64,000 nt of DNA, from NCBI RefSeq assembly GCF_030272615.1, contig NC_081414.1, positions 306,825,664 through 306,889,663 on the forward strand, written 5' to 3'. The notes below the pieces were generated by a model. The model was not told where the DNA came from and made no database searches. It worked only from the letters and a program-made list of their open reading frames with translations. A program made the translations under genes and the position numbers. Every line of letters begins with the position of its first letter. The stretch's first letter is position 1. Of this stretch, positions 32,171 through 44,040 are shown piece after piece. The stretch comes from Cryptomeria japonica (taxonomy: Eukaryota > Streptophyta > Pinopsida > Cupressales > Cupressaceae).

Positions 32171-34624
32171 AACATCAAAACTAGTTACCATTCGGTGGGG
32201 GAAACTTATCAAAAATAGATTTCTACTTTGTACGAGCATCGTTGAGAAAATTGGTAAGTGCACTCTTAACACTTTCCATTAAAGAATTCTAAGCATTAAT
32301 ATCAGCCAACAATGAAATCAAACCATCTAAAGTGCTTCCCTCCGCTTGTGTGGACAATTGGGTAGTTTGGTTGATCTGCTCTTGTACTGATGACGGATGG
32401 GGAATAAATAATGTTTGAAAAGTCATAATATCCATCCTTATTTTGTGCTCTTCATTCTGAAGTTCTAACAGTTGAGCCATAAGAGTTTGTAACTTGGTAT
32501 AAAAATTCTAAATAGAATTTGGCTCGGTAGTCAGTTTATTTGAGAGATCGGTAATCTCTTTTTCAATGACTTCGGTCTTCTGCTTGATATCTTTAATAAA
32601 GAAAGAAAATGTACATAATTTCTGGAATAAATAAATAATGTGCTTGAGTTGAGGGGACAACTCAACAATGAATCCAACAAGCTTGATTTTACCTATAACA
32701 ATGGCTTTCTGCACTTCTTCAATCATCTTGGCAGTTAGCTCTTTTTCTTTCAATTTGCTAAGGTATTCTGATGCCTCTACTCCTGATGTTTCCAATTGAG
32801 TGAGTAGTTCATCCAATTGCATATGGATGGCAACATCTTTACTTATGGTAGCTTCAGGTAGCATGTCTATCAATAATGTTTTAACCTTCTGAAGTACTCG
32901 GTTCTTCTTTTGAATGGCTATTTATTTTTCTTGTTCTGCTTTGGCTTTGCATAGCTCACCAAATTCAATAAGTGCTTGCCCTTTTAGTTTGGAAATGTCA
33001 ACATTCAACAGCACAATAGGATTTGACAGATCTATCTCAAAACTATACTTCTTTGCTTTCTTCTCCTTTGATGATGATGCCTTCACTGGTTGAATGAGTA
33101 TAATGGCTTTGGAGGATTGATCTTCCTCGGTATGTTGCTCAGTGGGAGCAACACTTTTGTCGATTTCTATAGCCTCTGTTGTAGCCTTCAGTGATTCCTT
33201 TCTTGGGGTCTCAGTGGCAGTAGTTTCAGTGCTTGCAGGAGCTTGAGAATTTTTCTCACCTGTGGCCTGAGAGGTAGATTCACCTTGTGTAGGCTTATGA
33301 TCCTCTTTGCCTTGTTCTGTGTCCTAAGGTATCTCGGTTGTCACTTGTTGAGTTACCAAAGGATAGGACTTAACCTGTTCCAAGACTGATTCACTAGATA
33401 CCAGTTTGGCATAGGCATTTCCTTCTATCATTTCTTCTTCATGTGCCTCAGTGTCCATGACATCCTCATCTAGTTGAATAGTTGAAGAAAGATCTTTCTC
33501 GGTAATGTCAACTATTTCTACTTCACCTTGAGGTTCTTTAGTCTAAATTCTGAATATTTCTTGCCATTTTTCTTTGGTTTCCTTTTCGACTTCAAGATAA
33601 AGTCCATTCATCATTATCAAGGCTCTATGCTTCACTTGAAAATGTGTCTGGTAGTTTTTCAAATGATTTCTAATATCATCTACCGACATGTCTAGAAAGA
33701 GATGTACTAAAACTCTTTCTCTTATCTGCTTTTATGAGTCCATAGCATATTTCCATCTATTGTCAATATGAGAGTATAATGCTTTTGGAAGAAAGTTAGT
33801 TACTTCTAATGGAACTACTCAAAATTTGAGAAGAGTACATACTACTGACTCTTCTATTTGTCTCTTTTCTTCTTCTGTCCGTGAGTCATATTTAACATAC
33901 CTGAATGACCCGAATCCTCCATATTGCTTCAATTTGGCACAAAAGTTGTCAACACTATGTACATCTTCCTTTGTGCTTTTAACAATCTAAAATTTATTTT
34001 TTTCTTCAAATTCTGTGTCACTTGACTCCTTATTCAAAATGAGTCTCCTGGTCGACTTTCTATAAGTCTTTGTAACTTTAGGCAATTCAACATTTTTCTG
34101 CCTCTTACTAGGTGACACTGCAGATGATCTAGTGTTAGGTCTTTTTACTGGTGGAGTCGGTGATACCTTAGGTGTATCTTGTTTCTTCCTTTTCAATATT
34201 TTTCCCTTTGGAAACTCAGTGCTCAGAGTGATGGCTACTTCCTAATCTTTAGATTCTTCCTCAATTGAAAGTTGATCATCTTTCCTACCTGTTGGCTTAG
34301 TAGGTGTGGAGATAGAACCTTCTCCAAATTTCTCAGTTAAGTCTTTTACCATTTTAGTGGCTTTTTTGGTAGCCTTTGGTACAACTATGCTCATTTTTAC
34401 CTTCTCTTTTACCTCTTCATAGGTACCATATCTGATCTCGGTCGAGTGCCTTGGAAGTGTCAGAAAGACATCTATCTATTGTTGAGCGATCTCAAAATCA
34501 ATCTCATAACCCATAGGCGGTAAAGATTGAGTTCCGGGTTCTACTGCATTGACATAACAGTAGTCGGTGTCCACTTCAAAACATATAGTATCCTTATATT
34601 TCTCCACTAAGTGAGGTGGGATCC
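32171..34624 (-). pseudogene. Element F ORF2, C-terminal part
   Basis: Minus-strand frames continue ORF2 after element G: IPPHLVEKYKDTICFEVDTD, a Lys/Pro/Ser-rich basic stretch (KKQDTPKVSPTPPVKRPNTR), KQYGGFGSFRYVKYDSRTEE and a helical block with LKNYQTHFQVKHRAL. A Pro/Thr/Ser/Glu-rich linker follows, then a coiled-coil C-terminus (EATISKDVAIHMQLDELLTQ) and a final KSIFDKF. D ends in KSVFDKF. Several TAG/TAA codons interrupt it. I know no enzyme with these features. With the N-terminal piece at 49827-50759 the protein would have been roughly 1,100 residues. Confidence 0.6.
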
Positions 34625-35936
34625 TGTCATGCCCAAACTTTTGGGCACAAACGGAATAATTTTTTTTATTTTTAAAACATAATCTAATAAAACTAAGTTT
34701 GCTAAATAACGCATTAACAAGTCTTGTCTTAACTAAGTTTGGTTTTCTTTTCAACTAATAGAAATCTTATACATTAGATCAAGTAAGTGAGATGATCTAA
34801 GTTAAATGCGGAATATTAATTCTCCAAAGAATTATTATTATCTCACCAAATAATAAATGATATTAATTTCGTTTAAACAATAATCTCTAAATAAATTTGC
34901 AAGAGATTTTATTAATCTCAAATAGCCCATTAATTGCCTAGGAATTAAATTAATTGGCCTTAGCACCTAGCTTTGTAAAACCTATTATTTATTTTAACAA
35001 TAATTATAATTCATCTAAAATATGACTCTAGGGTCGATTAGTCCCATAATGCAATTGTGCTTTAAAATTTTATTAAAGTTGGCGAATAAAATTTATCTTC
35101 TAAGGCTAACTATTTCCAAAGTATTTATTATTATTTCCCCAAAAGATCAAACCCAAAAACGGGTCTAAAACTAGCTTTTAATTAAAGCCCTAGTAAAAAC
35201 TCTACTCAATAACAAAAGAAATTTCACTATTTGATTAATTAATCCAATTAAAATCTTAATTTATATGTCATATATATATATATATATGACTACATATATA
35301 ACTATGTACTATTACTTTAGGAAGATATAACAATATATATAAATATATATATGTCTATATATTTATATATATACATTTATATATAGGTATATCTAACCCC
35401 ATAAAAGATTATAAAAAGTTGATAAATAAAGTAATAATCTTGTTCAAAGTCTATGGGGAAATACCCTATTCAAAATTCGAATAGGGTTTCCCCCTCTTTT
35501 TTTTTATAATAAAGTAATAAAACCCTAACTCCTTTATTTCTTCTACACATCCCGCACATTTTTTTTTTATAATGTTATTTATGTGTGTTTTGCCCTAACC
35601 CAAAAATTGGGTTAGGGCATGTGTGTATGTGTTCTATATTTTTTTTTGTTGTGCAAGATTGGGAGCAGCGGCCATGGGGTGGTACCAAGGGCAGAGTTTT
35701 ACCAAGGCACGGGGGGCAGTCGAGCTATCTCTACGCAGGGCGGCGGTCATGGCAACGGTGCCACAGGCACATCTGTGTGCCTCGGCCCATAGTGGCGCCT
35801 CGGCGCCTCTGTGGGTTGCGCCCTACAGGGTTCCCGTGCCGCCCAGACCTCCCGCCGAGAGGGTTTTCCAACACAGTCTCCTTTTTTTTTAAATTAATTT
35901 TTTTTTTTTTAGTTATTTTTTTTTAAAGAAAATTGA

Positions 35937-36007
<71 letters not shown>

Positions 36008-38997
36008 TATTTTCTGGTTTTTTAAGAGATTTAATATAAATTTTTCAGACTGAGTAAAATATTTAAATATGTGTGTGTGTGTCTGTGTGTGTGTGTGTGT
36101 TCACAATCTTAAGCATTCTGTATCATTTTTTATTTTATTTCAACTTTATAAACCATGCAAAAAACTAATAAAAATAATGACAGCATGTCATTGATGCAAA
36201 TATTCATTTTCTATAATGCTAATAAGTAGACTTTAAATTCCGACTTATTTTTTTTGTTTAAAGCATTCTGTAAATTTTTATTTAAAAAGAACACTAACAA
36301 CAAGTTTTCTAAATATATAGATTTAAAATAATGCATTGTATCTTTGTTTTGACAACTAGTTGCTAACTTTAGAGATACGGAATAAAATTTACAATTTATT
36401 TTTTTGCAGTAATTAAAATGACAAAATGTAATAAATCAGATATATTTTCTGCTAGTAAATGAAATGACATAATGTAGTAAACTCTAACAGCAACTACTTT
36501 AGCCTAGGAAACATTAAAAAATCAATTTAGATTCCAATTTAACCATATATTAAACTTGAATCTATCTCAATAGGCCTAAATACTTTCTTCTCCTATTTCA
36601 AAAATTTCAATTTGCATGAAGTAATAAAACAGAACTTTTATATTCCAATACAATAAGAATGCATCAAAACATCATTTTAGTAACTATAGGGACTTAATAA
36701 AAGAATATACATTTCATTTTGCAAAAGTAAATTAATACAATGAAGCACTTCTTATACCATATTTAGAATAGAATATAGTTAACATTACAAATGGGTATGA
36801 AACCCAACTAGTCTCTCTTTTTTTTTGAATGAGGACTTGAATATAAAATGGATACATTCTTTTTTTTTTTAAATAAATACAACATTTCACTTTCCTTTAC
36901 ATAGCTACAACATAAATACATCATCCCTTTTCCCACGCTTTTCTGCAACTCAAGTAAAAACCAGCAACTTCTATCTTTCTTTTTTTTTTCTTCCCATCCC
37001 AAGCAACCTATAAATAAAACATAAGGCTTGACCATGGAGTGCTCACCTCCCAGCCTAGCCTTACTAGAAGCCACCCCCGATCTTAGAGAACCAAGCACTA
37101 GACGGGTTACACACATACAACCACAACAAGCAAAGGGGTAAACACACAACAAACAATTTTCCCTTCCAAGACTACACTTCACCACAACTTGTGATGATTT
37201 TCCAAGGGTGGAAGTGGACCAAATACCATTGGGGAGACTGCAAGCATGGAACATCTCAAGCCACCTCATGGCAACCAAATACAACACAAACACATCCCCA
37301 CATCCTTATGCCCCCCAAAGGCATGTAAGTCATACCATCTCTCCTTATGACCCCCAAATGCATAAACAAGGCTATGCAGCAACGGTAACAAAAGAACACT
37401 CTTGAGATCACTCTCCTTAAAGGAGAGCCTCTCAACCAAGGCTATCAAACTTCTTCCACCCCAAGACCATCCTACTCTCCCAAGAGTAGAAAGCCTTGGA
37501 CACTCCCAATACAAGAAAAAGCATAAAAAGAAACAAAGGGGAAAAAAATCACATTTTCTTTTACAAAGTAAAAAACATATAAACAACTCTTTCATACAAG
37601 CATTTCTTCAATCATGCATATACAACATAAAAAAAAGAGAGTAAGAACCAACCTTAATCTTCCCAAAGGTTTTGATAGATCTAGTTGGGGATGAGCAACC
37701 CAAATCCACATAATCTTTTCACCAAAACTTAGCCAAAATTCCTTCCTACAACTATTCTTCAAAATTGCATGATCTCCAACAATGGAGAGTGGGTGATTAA
37801 CTCACTGAGTCCCTAATCCTTGCCTAAGAAGGCCTCTCTCACTCTTCCCAACCCCTTGGATAGAGTGAGAGTTCCCATTGGTTGGTCTTCCCAACCTCTT
37901 ACATGTTGCTAAAAATGGAAAGAGAAAAGGTAAGAGAGGATGGGGAAGAGAGTCTGACACTAAAAAGGAATGTTGTCTATCCTAGGAGGAACCTTCTAAG
38001 TTGAATTTTCGCTCACGTTGGAAAAACCACTTTTTGATCTGACTAAACAGTCACATGGAAGTAGTCACATGTTTAAAAATACCCCTAACCCATAGGTATA
38101 CCCTTTGGACCTTTGGAAAAGCCCTAAAACTAACCCTAGGAGTCCATTTGACCCCTTAGAAACCCAACTAAAGTTAACCTATGGGTCAAACCTGAGTTGA
38201 CCACTCCCAAGACTCCCTACCCAAGGCAAATTTGGGACCACACTCAAATGTTTGAAATGGACTTTGGTAGAAACAAACTCCCTCCAAGAGACAAGTCAAA
38301 ATCAATGACACTAATCAGCACATGTGTCAAGTGACACAATAAAATACATTATAAAAATTACACATGGAATTTGTCTCTTGTTAGATTTACACAAATTAAT
38401 AAAATCAATTTAACACACATGCATCATTTACTTTCACAAATAAAATATGATATAAATGGGGTGTTGTCTCTCCAAATAGACAACCCCTAGCTTTACAAAC
38501 GTACATAGGTCTAGGTTTGGTTCTCCATAATATTTCCATGGTCACATGGATAATTTTCCTACACATCTCAATTTACATATTAGTAATTCCAAATAACCAC
38601 ATATATTATTAAACACAATAATTTGAATACACCTCAAACACTCATACAATTGACAGTAATAAATCAATATCTCATATATCACAATTAATCCACATAAGCA
38701 ATTATTATAATCCTCAAAATTGGATCCATTCATAATACATGCATCCTATTTCTATCATCATAATAAAGTCCTGCAAATCCAATAATGACATACATCATCT
38801 CAAGTAATTCTATTCTAGCATCATATTAAGTTTCATATCCATAATGCATAAAAATGAAGCATCAATATACATCAATGTTATCCAAATCATGGAATCATAT
38901 AAGTTCTAAATCCATAATGCATAAAAATAAAACATCCATAATAGTCTCATCATGAAAATAACAGAAATGCTTGGATGAGTCAGGGTATGGCCTCACA
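34625..38997 (-). repeat. Element G 3' LTR (left)
   Basis: On the minus strand it starts TGTGAGGCCATACC and ends GGGCATGACA. It has a (TA)n tract near 35272, a GC-rich patch at 35655-35870, a (CA)n(TA)n microsatellite at 35939-36008 and a (GT)n stretch near 36070. It retains about 220 bp (about 37994-38215) that the other LTR lacks. Small open frames within it are not supported as genes. Confidence 0.92.
35939..36008. repeat. (CA)n(TA)n microsatellite in element G 3' LTR
   Basis: About 26 CA units followed by 9 TA units. The matching spot in the other LTR (near 47045) has only a short TA run, so the expansion happened after insertion of G. Confidence 0.95.
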
Positions 38998-39009
38998 CCC
39001 TCCCCCTCT
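38998..39009 (-). other. Element G polypurine tract
   Basis: The minus strand reads AGAGGGGGAGGG directly before the 3' LTR start TGTGAGG. Confidence 0.8.
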
Positions 39010-40084
39010 AGGAATGAACTTCCTCCTAGAGTTCATCAAAAAGGTGGGGGTACTGTGATCTCATACGTGTTGTGTCCTCCCATGAAGTTGTAACCTCATC
39101 ATAGCAATCCTACTGGACCCTAACCTGGTCCATCTCTCGACCTTAAAGGGCCAGCGTCTGGCATGCCAAAATGCGAATGGGCTCCAAAGCTAGCTGCCCG
39201 TCCGACTCCACCTGCAAGGCATCCCAATCTAGAATATGAGACTCATCATATATATATTTCCTCAAGACTGGAACATGAAACACATCGTGGATGTGCGATA
39301 GGCTAGGTGGCAATGTTAAACGATAGGCAACTGGTCCTATCCTCTCAAGGATCTCAAATGGTCCTACAAATAGAGGTGCAAGCTTGAAACCCTTTCCATA
39401 ACGGATTGGACTCTTATGCGGTTGCACTCTCAAGAAGACTCTATCTCCCACCAAGTAGCTACGATCTATCCTCTTCACATCTGCATACTTCTTCTATCTA
39501 TCTTGTGCCTCTCTAAGACGCTGCCTAATCAAATCCACCTACTGTTCCATATCCCAAACTATCTCAGGACCAATAGCAACTCTATCCTCTATGCGGTCCC
39601 AACTCAACGGTGTCCTACAAGGTCTACCATATAATTCCTGATAGGGTGGCATCCCCAAAAATGTGTGATGCCCATTGTTATAGGCAAACTCCACTAAGGG
39701 AAGGTACTCTTCCCATCTGGTCTGGCGGTCCATGACGTACATGTGAAGCATATCCTCTAACACCTAATTAACCCTCTCTATCTGACCATCTATTTTTAGA
39801 TGATAGGCTGTACTAAAATTGAGCTTGATACCCATAGCTGCCTGTAATGCCTTCCAAAAGGAAGAAGTGAAGAGGGAATCCCTGTCGGAAATAATCTTGC
39901 GTGGAACACCATGAAGTTTGACAATGTCTCGCAAGAACACCTGTGCTACTGCTGGTGTTGTGAAGGTGGTCCGAACTGGTGAAAAGTGGGCCACTTTGGT
40001 CAACTTGTCAATCGTCACCAAGATGGCATCATGGCAATGAGATGACATAGGGAGACCAATGATGAAATCCATGGATATAGTATC
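39010..40084 (-). pseudogene. pol: Element G integrase C-terminal half and chromodomain
   Basis: Minus-strand frames give MDFIIGLPMSSHCHDAILVT (first Asp), IISDRDSLFTSSFWKALQAA (second Asp) and NFSTAYHLKIDGQIERVN (Glu), so the DDE triad is present. Then [40 protein letters not shown] and [20 protein letters not shown]. After a TAA comes MDQVRVQ, a stop, DCYDEVTTSWED and MRSQYPHLFDEL, a chromodomain with a stop where the conserved Trp is usual. Element H interrupts the integrase at 40085. Confidence 0.85.
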
Positions 40085-41743
40085 TGTGTAGGGGAAAAAG
40101 CGAGACTAGGTTAACATGTCCTAATCCTACCTTTTGACACACATTACGGAATACGAAAGAGCCTAGAGGTATCACACAATTGGCTACTTCTTTTTGTGAA
40201 AGAGAGAGCCACGAGCTACCTATTAGGGTTTCTATTCCTTTGTTGTAATTGAAAGATAAAATGATGCAAGTTCAATTCCTAACCTCAAAGTGCAAGTATG
40301 AACTAATAACAAAATTGCAGAATTGAAGTTAAACAATGGAAAGCTGCAAACACAAGGACAAGACAAGAATGCAGATGCGTACCCAGAGCTAAAATCTAAG
40401 TGAAAATGTTCGGGACGGGGGTGCGAGCGCCACTGTCCTGATTCTGCTCCTGAAACTGCACCTGAAACTGCTATTTTGCAACCTAGAAAACTGTCGGAAA
40501 TGTTGTTTGACAGAAGGACCAAGGCGCCCAGTGCCCCTGTCCCAAGCACCAGGGCGCCTAGCGCCCCTATCCTGGCAGGACCAGGGTGCCCCACGCCCCT
40601 ATCCTAGTCTTTTTCTCTGAAACTTGGTGTATGGTTCGGTCTCCATCTGCTTCTTTCAGATCTACAAATTGTGGCGTCGTCTGAATCCCGAAATCTGCAC
40701 TTATATCTGAAAAGGTGTTTTGAGCGGCTATATAGGGTTTTGCCTTAGTCAAACCCCTGCTTTGGTGATTTCCACCTCCACGAATAGCCAAGTTGTATTG
40801 TAAAAGTAGTGTGTGTGCAGACCTTGTGTGTGTGCAAGATCCTAAAATGCAAGTAAGCAAACTAGAGCAACCTAGAAAGTAAACCCTAATTGCTTGTAAA
40901 TGATAATGTAAATGCTCCAAATCAAGATGTAAAGAGATCTAAAGCATGAATACAAGTGATATAATGAGACTTATGCAAAGACATGAAAACAACATGAAAT
41001 CATACCCAAACCCAAGGGAGGGGTACAAGCCAATCTTTAGTCGGTGATCCCTTATTGCTCTTCAATGCCTTCAAAGCCCTAAATGGATGAATGAAATTGA
41101 TAGATGCTTGATAGATGGATGTTGAATGTTGTTGAAGTCTTCAAAGATCTTCTCTTTCGCTGCATAGAAGGTCCTTGAAACCAAAATTCTGGATCCTTTC
41201 CAATGAAGAAAGAGAGCTCTTATATATGAAACCCTAGTTCTTAATTTCAACTTTTGGCCGACCTAGAGATTGAATCTCCCACCAATTTTTTGGGGTTAAG
41301 CTTTATTTTATGATTAGATCGCGCTCCTAAAATTTTGGAAAAAATGTCTGGGACCTTATGCACTCCGGGCGCCATGGTCCCAACAACTTTTCACCAAATT
41401 TTCAGGGCCATCAGATATGATGATTTTAGGGAGAATCCCGAAGTTACAGGTGATTTCGAGATGTTTTGACCCCCGAAATCAAGCCCCCAAGTTCAAAATA
41501 GGACTTAATTAGGGTTTTTGATTAAATGATGTATTGGAGGAATAAAATGAAAGGGGCACACTTTAATGAAAAGGGCCTGACTTTATGATGTGGAAGATGA
41601 TGAAATAGAACCTTAGACCTAATTAATTTGATTAATTAAGTGGTAAAGGGGAAATGCAATGCAAAATGCAAAATGCGCCAAGGCGGGTGCTAAACTAGGT
41701 GTGAAATTGTATTGCTTTAGCAAGTGCATACAATTTACGACGC
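40085..41743 (-). mobile_element. Element H: 1.66-kb insertion in G integrase with 9-bp flanking repeats
   Basis: TATAGTATC occurs at 40076-40084 and 41744-41752, and removing the insertion plus one copy restores a continuous integrase reading (WKWDTI then MDFIIG). The insert starts TGTGTAGGGG. It has no terminal inverted repeat that I can see and no coding region. A minus-strand TATA-like TCATATATAAGAGC lies near 41218-41230. GC-rich modules of the form CCAGGGCGCC...GCGCCCCTATCC recur at about 40518-40605. A 9-bp duplication suggests a Mutator-like element, whereas the TATA box and the CCCCTACACA end suggest a solo LTR. Unresolved. Confidence 0.55.
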
Positions 41744-42304
41744 TATAGTATCCCACTTCCACTCTAGTATAGCATGAGATTGGAGCAACCCACCTGGATG
41801 GCGGTGCTCCACCTTGACTCTCTGACACTCGAGGCATCGGGCTACTAACTTAGCAATAAGCTACCGCATTCCTGGCCAATGATATAACTACCTCAAGTCT
41901 GCATGCATCTTCTTAACTCTGGGATGTGTTGCATAAGGAGTTCTATGAGCCTCCGTGATAATGAACTCCTACAATCCCCCGGAAGAAGGTACATAGATGC
42001 ACCCTCTATGGCATAATAATCCATTAGACTCTAAGGAATAATCCACATATTTCCCTTCTAAAGTTTCTTAAGATCGTATAGCCTAGCAAACCTCTAAATA
42101 CCATCCATCTTTTAGCAACTGCTACATTATCCGATCTCTCAAGTCCATGCCCATAGATATGGTGTATACCTCGTGACGTCTCCTACTCAAAGCATCTGCA
42201 ACTACATTTTCTTTCCCTTTGATGTAGTGAATGTCAAAAGCATACTCGCACAAGAATTCCATCCATCTCCTCTGATATGCATTAAGATTTGGCTGAGTGA
42301 ATAT
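41744..42304 (-). pseudogene. pol: Element G integrase N-terminal zinc finger
   Basis: The minus strand reads TEAHRTPYATHPRVKKMHAD and LVARCLECQRVKVEH, then GGLLQSHAILEWKWDTI, the HHCC finger and linker of Gypsy integrases. Stops are frequent where Trp or Gln is expected. It ends at the insertion point of H. Confidence 0.75.
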
Positions 42305-42883
42305 GTACTAAAGGCTCTGATGGTCTGGATGAAGCTCAAAATGATGACCCAAAAGGAAATGTCTCCACCTCACAAGTGCATGTACTATTGCTGCAAGCTC
42401 AAGGTCATGAGTAGGGTAATTAAGCTTGTGAGTCTTAAGTTTCCTAGACTCAAAAGCTATAGCTCTACCATCTTGCATAAGGACTACTCCTAAACCCTCT
42501 AGGGAAGCATCTGTGCAAACCATGAAGTCAGCTGAGGGATCTAGCACTACAAGGATAGGTGCGCTAGTAAGTGCCTTCTTAAGTTCCTAAAAGGCATTCT
42601 TGCACTTCTCTGTCCACTCAAATTTCTTCCCTTTATGCTGAAGAGAAGTAATAGGATGTGCGACTCTTGAGAATCCCTCAACAAAACATCGATAATAACC
42701 TGCTAAGCCCATGAAGCTCCTAACCTCTGTCACACTGGTTGGCGCTGGCCAATCCATAATGGCTCTGATCTTTGATGGGTCAACTGAGATCTGATCACCG
42801 GATATAACATGACCAAGGGACTTGACCTCTGTTCTAAAGAAAGAACACTTCAACAAACTGCCATACAACTGATTATCCCTCAA
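42305..42883 (-). pseudogene. pol: Element G RNase H and RT C-terminus
   Basis: RT connection segment: [40 protein letters not shown] and [20 protein letters not shown]. RNase H: FMVCTDASLEGLGVVLMQDG, FESRKLKTHKLNYPTHDLEL and HFLLGHHFEL. Catalytic Asp (TDAS) and Glu (DLEL) are present. Stops separate the parts at about 42584 and 42305. Confidence 0.85.
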
Positions 42884-43470
42884 ACACTACACAACTTGTC
42901 TCAGGTGCTCCTCATGCTCCTTCTCATCTCGTGAATATACCAATATGTCGTCGAGAAACACAATCACAAAATGATCAAGGAATGTGCGGAAAACTCCATT
43001 CATGAGACTCATGAAAACAGCTGGGGCATTCATAAGATCGAATGGAACCATGGTGAACTCATAGTGGCCATATCTAGTGCGAAAAGCAGTCTTGTGGATA
43101 TCACTATCCACTATCCTCAACTGATGGTACCCTAACTTCAGATCAATTTTGGAAAATAATTTGGCCCCTAAAGTTGGTCAAATAAATCATCGATCTTGGG
43201 CAAAGGATATCAGTTCTTGATGGTTACTTTGTTCAACTGATGGTAATCCATTCATAATCGGAGAGATTCGTCCTTCTTCTTCACGAAGATGACTAGTGCA
43301 CCCCAAGGGGATACACTAGGACAAATGTGGCCCTTCTCTAGGAGTTCCTCAAGCTGCATCTTGAGCTCATTAAGCTCATTTGTGGTCATCTTATATGGTG
43401 CTCTCGATACTAGGTTGGCTCCTGGTACAAGGTCTATATGGAAATCAATCTCCCTACGGGGTAGCATACT
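42884..43470 (-). pseudogene. pol: Element G reverse transcriptase
   Basis: The minus strand reads LPRREIDFHIDLVPGANLVS, RAPYKMTTNELNELKMQLEE and WGALVIFVKKKDESLRL, then, after a badly decayed stretch (about 43120-43250), [20 protein letters not shown] and the catalytic [14 protein letters not shown] (about 42940-42975). Confidence 0.85.
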
Positions 43471-44040
43471 GGGTAACTCTGAAGGAAATACATCTAAAAA
43501 TCCCTTAAGGATAGGGTGGTCATCAATAGATGGTTCCTTTTCATCTTCTTCATCTCTATCACTAATGGTGATGGCAAATAACTAGCATCCCTTTCGCATG
43601 CTCCACTTAAGCTGCATTGCAGAAATCATATGAAGAGACACAGGTCTCTGAATTCCAGTGATTACTATGGGAGAACCATGATCATCCTCACACTCAATCT
43701 TTTTCAGGTGACAATCCATCTTGGCTCTGTGGGCATAAAGCCAATCCATGCCAAGTACGATTCCATATGATCCGAGTGGTGTAACTCTAAGGTCTACTAA
43801 GGTGGTGGTATTGCCAATCTGAAGCTGACATCCCCTAACCTCTGCTTCCACTGACACTCTAGCCCCTAAAGCTAACTCCACTTCCCAATTGACCTCTTGT
43901 CTAATTGCCACTAGCTCGCAACACTCCACAACCAATGGAGATATAAAAGAGTCAGTAGCTCCTGAATCAAATAATATAGATACACTACTACCTCTGATCA
44001 TACCTGCAACCTCAATAACCGTGGCCTGATGTTCTGCCTA
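43471..44040 (-). pseudogene. pol: Element G aspartic protease
   Basis: The minus strand reads SVSILFDSGATDSFISPLVV, with the DSGA active site, then VDLRVTPLGSYGIVLGMDWL, the typical C-terminal half of Gypsy retropepsin (GMDWL). It is open for 139 residues (44001-43582) before a TAG. Confidence 0.87.

Noticed and set aside
35585-35926. 113-residue frame in the GC-rich patch of the G LTR
   Set aside because: Not preserved in the other LTR and flanked by poly-T; no protein motif.
36808-37595. Cys-rich minus-strand and plus-strand frames conserved between the two G LTRs
   Set aside because: Conserved only because the LTRs are copies of each other; no start context, motif or codon bias.
40085-41743. 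Intron within the G integrase
   Set aside because: Flanked by an exact 9-bp direct repeat instead of GT-AG borders, so an insertion fits better.
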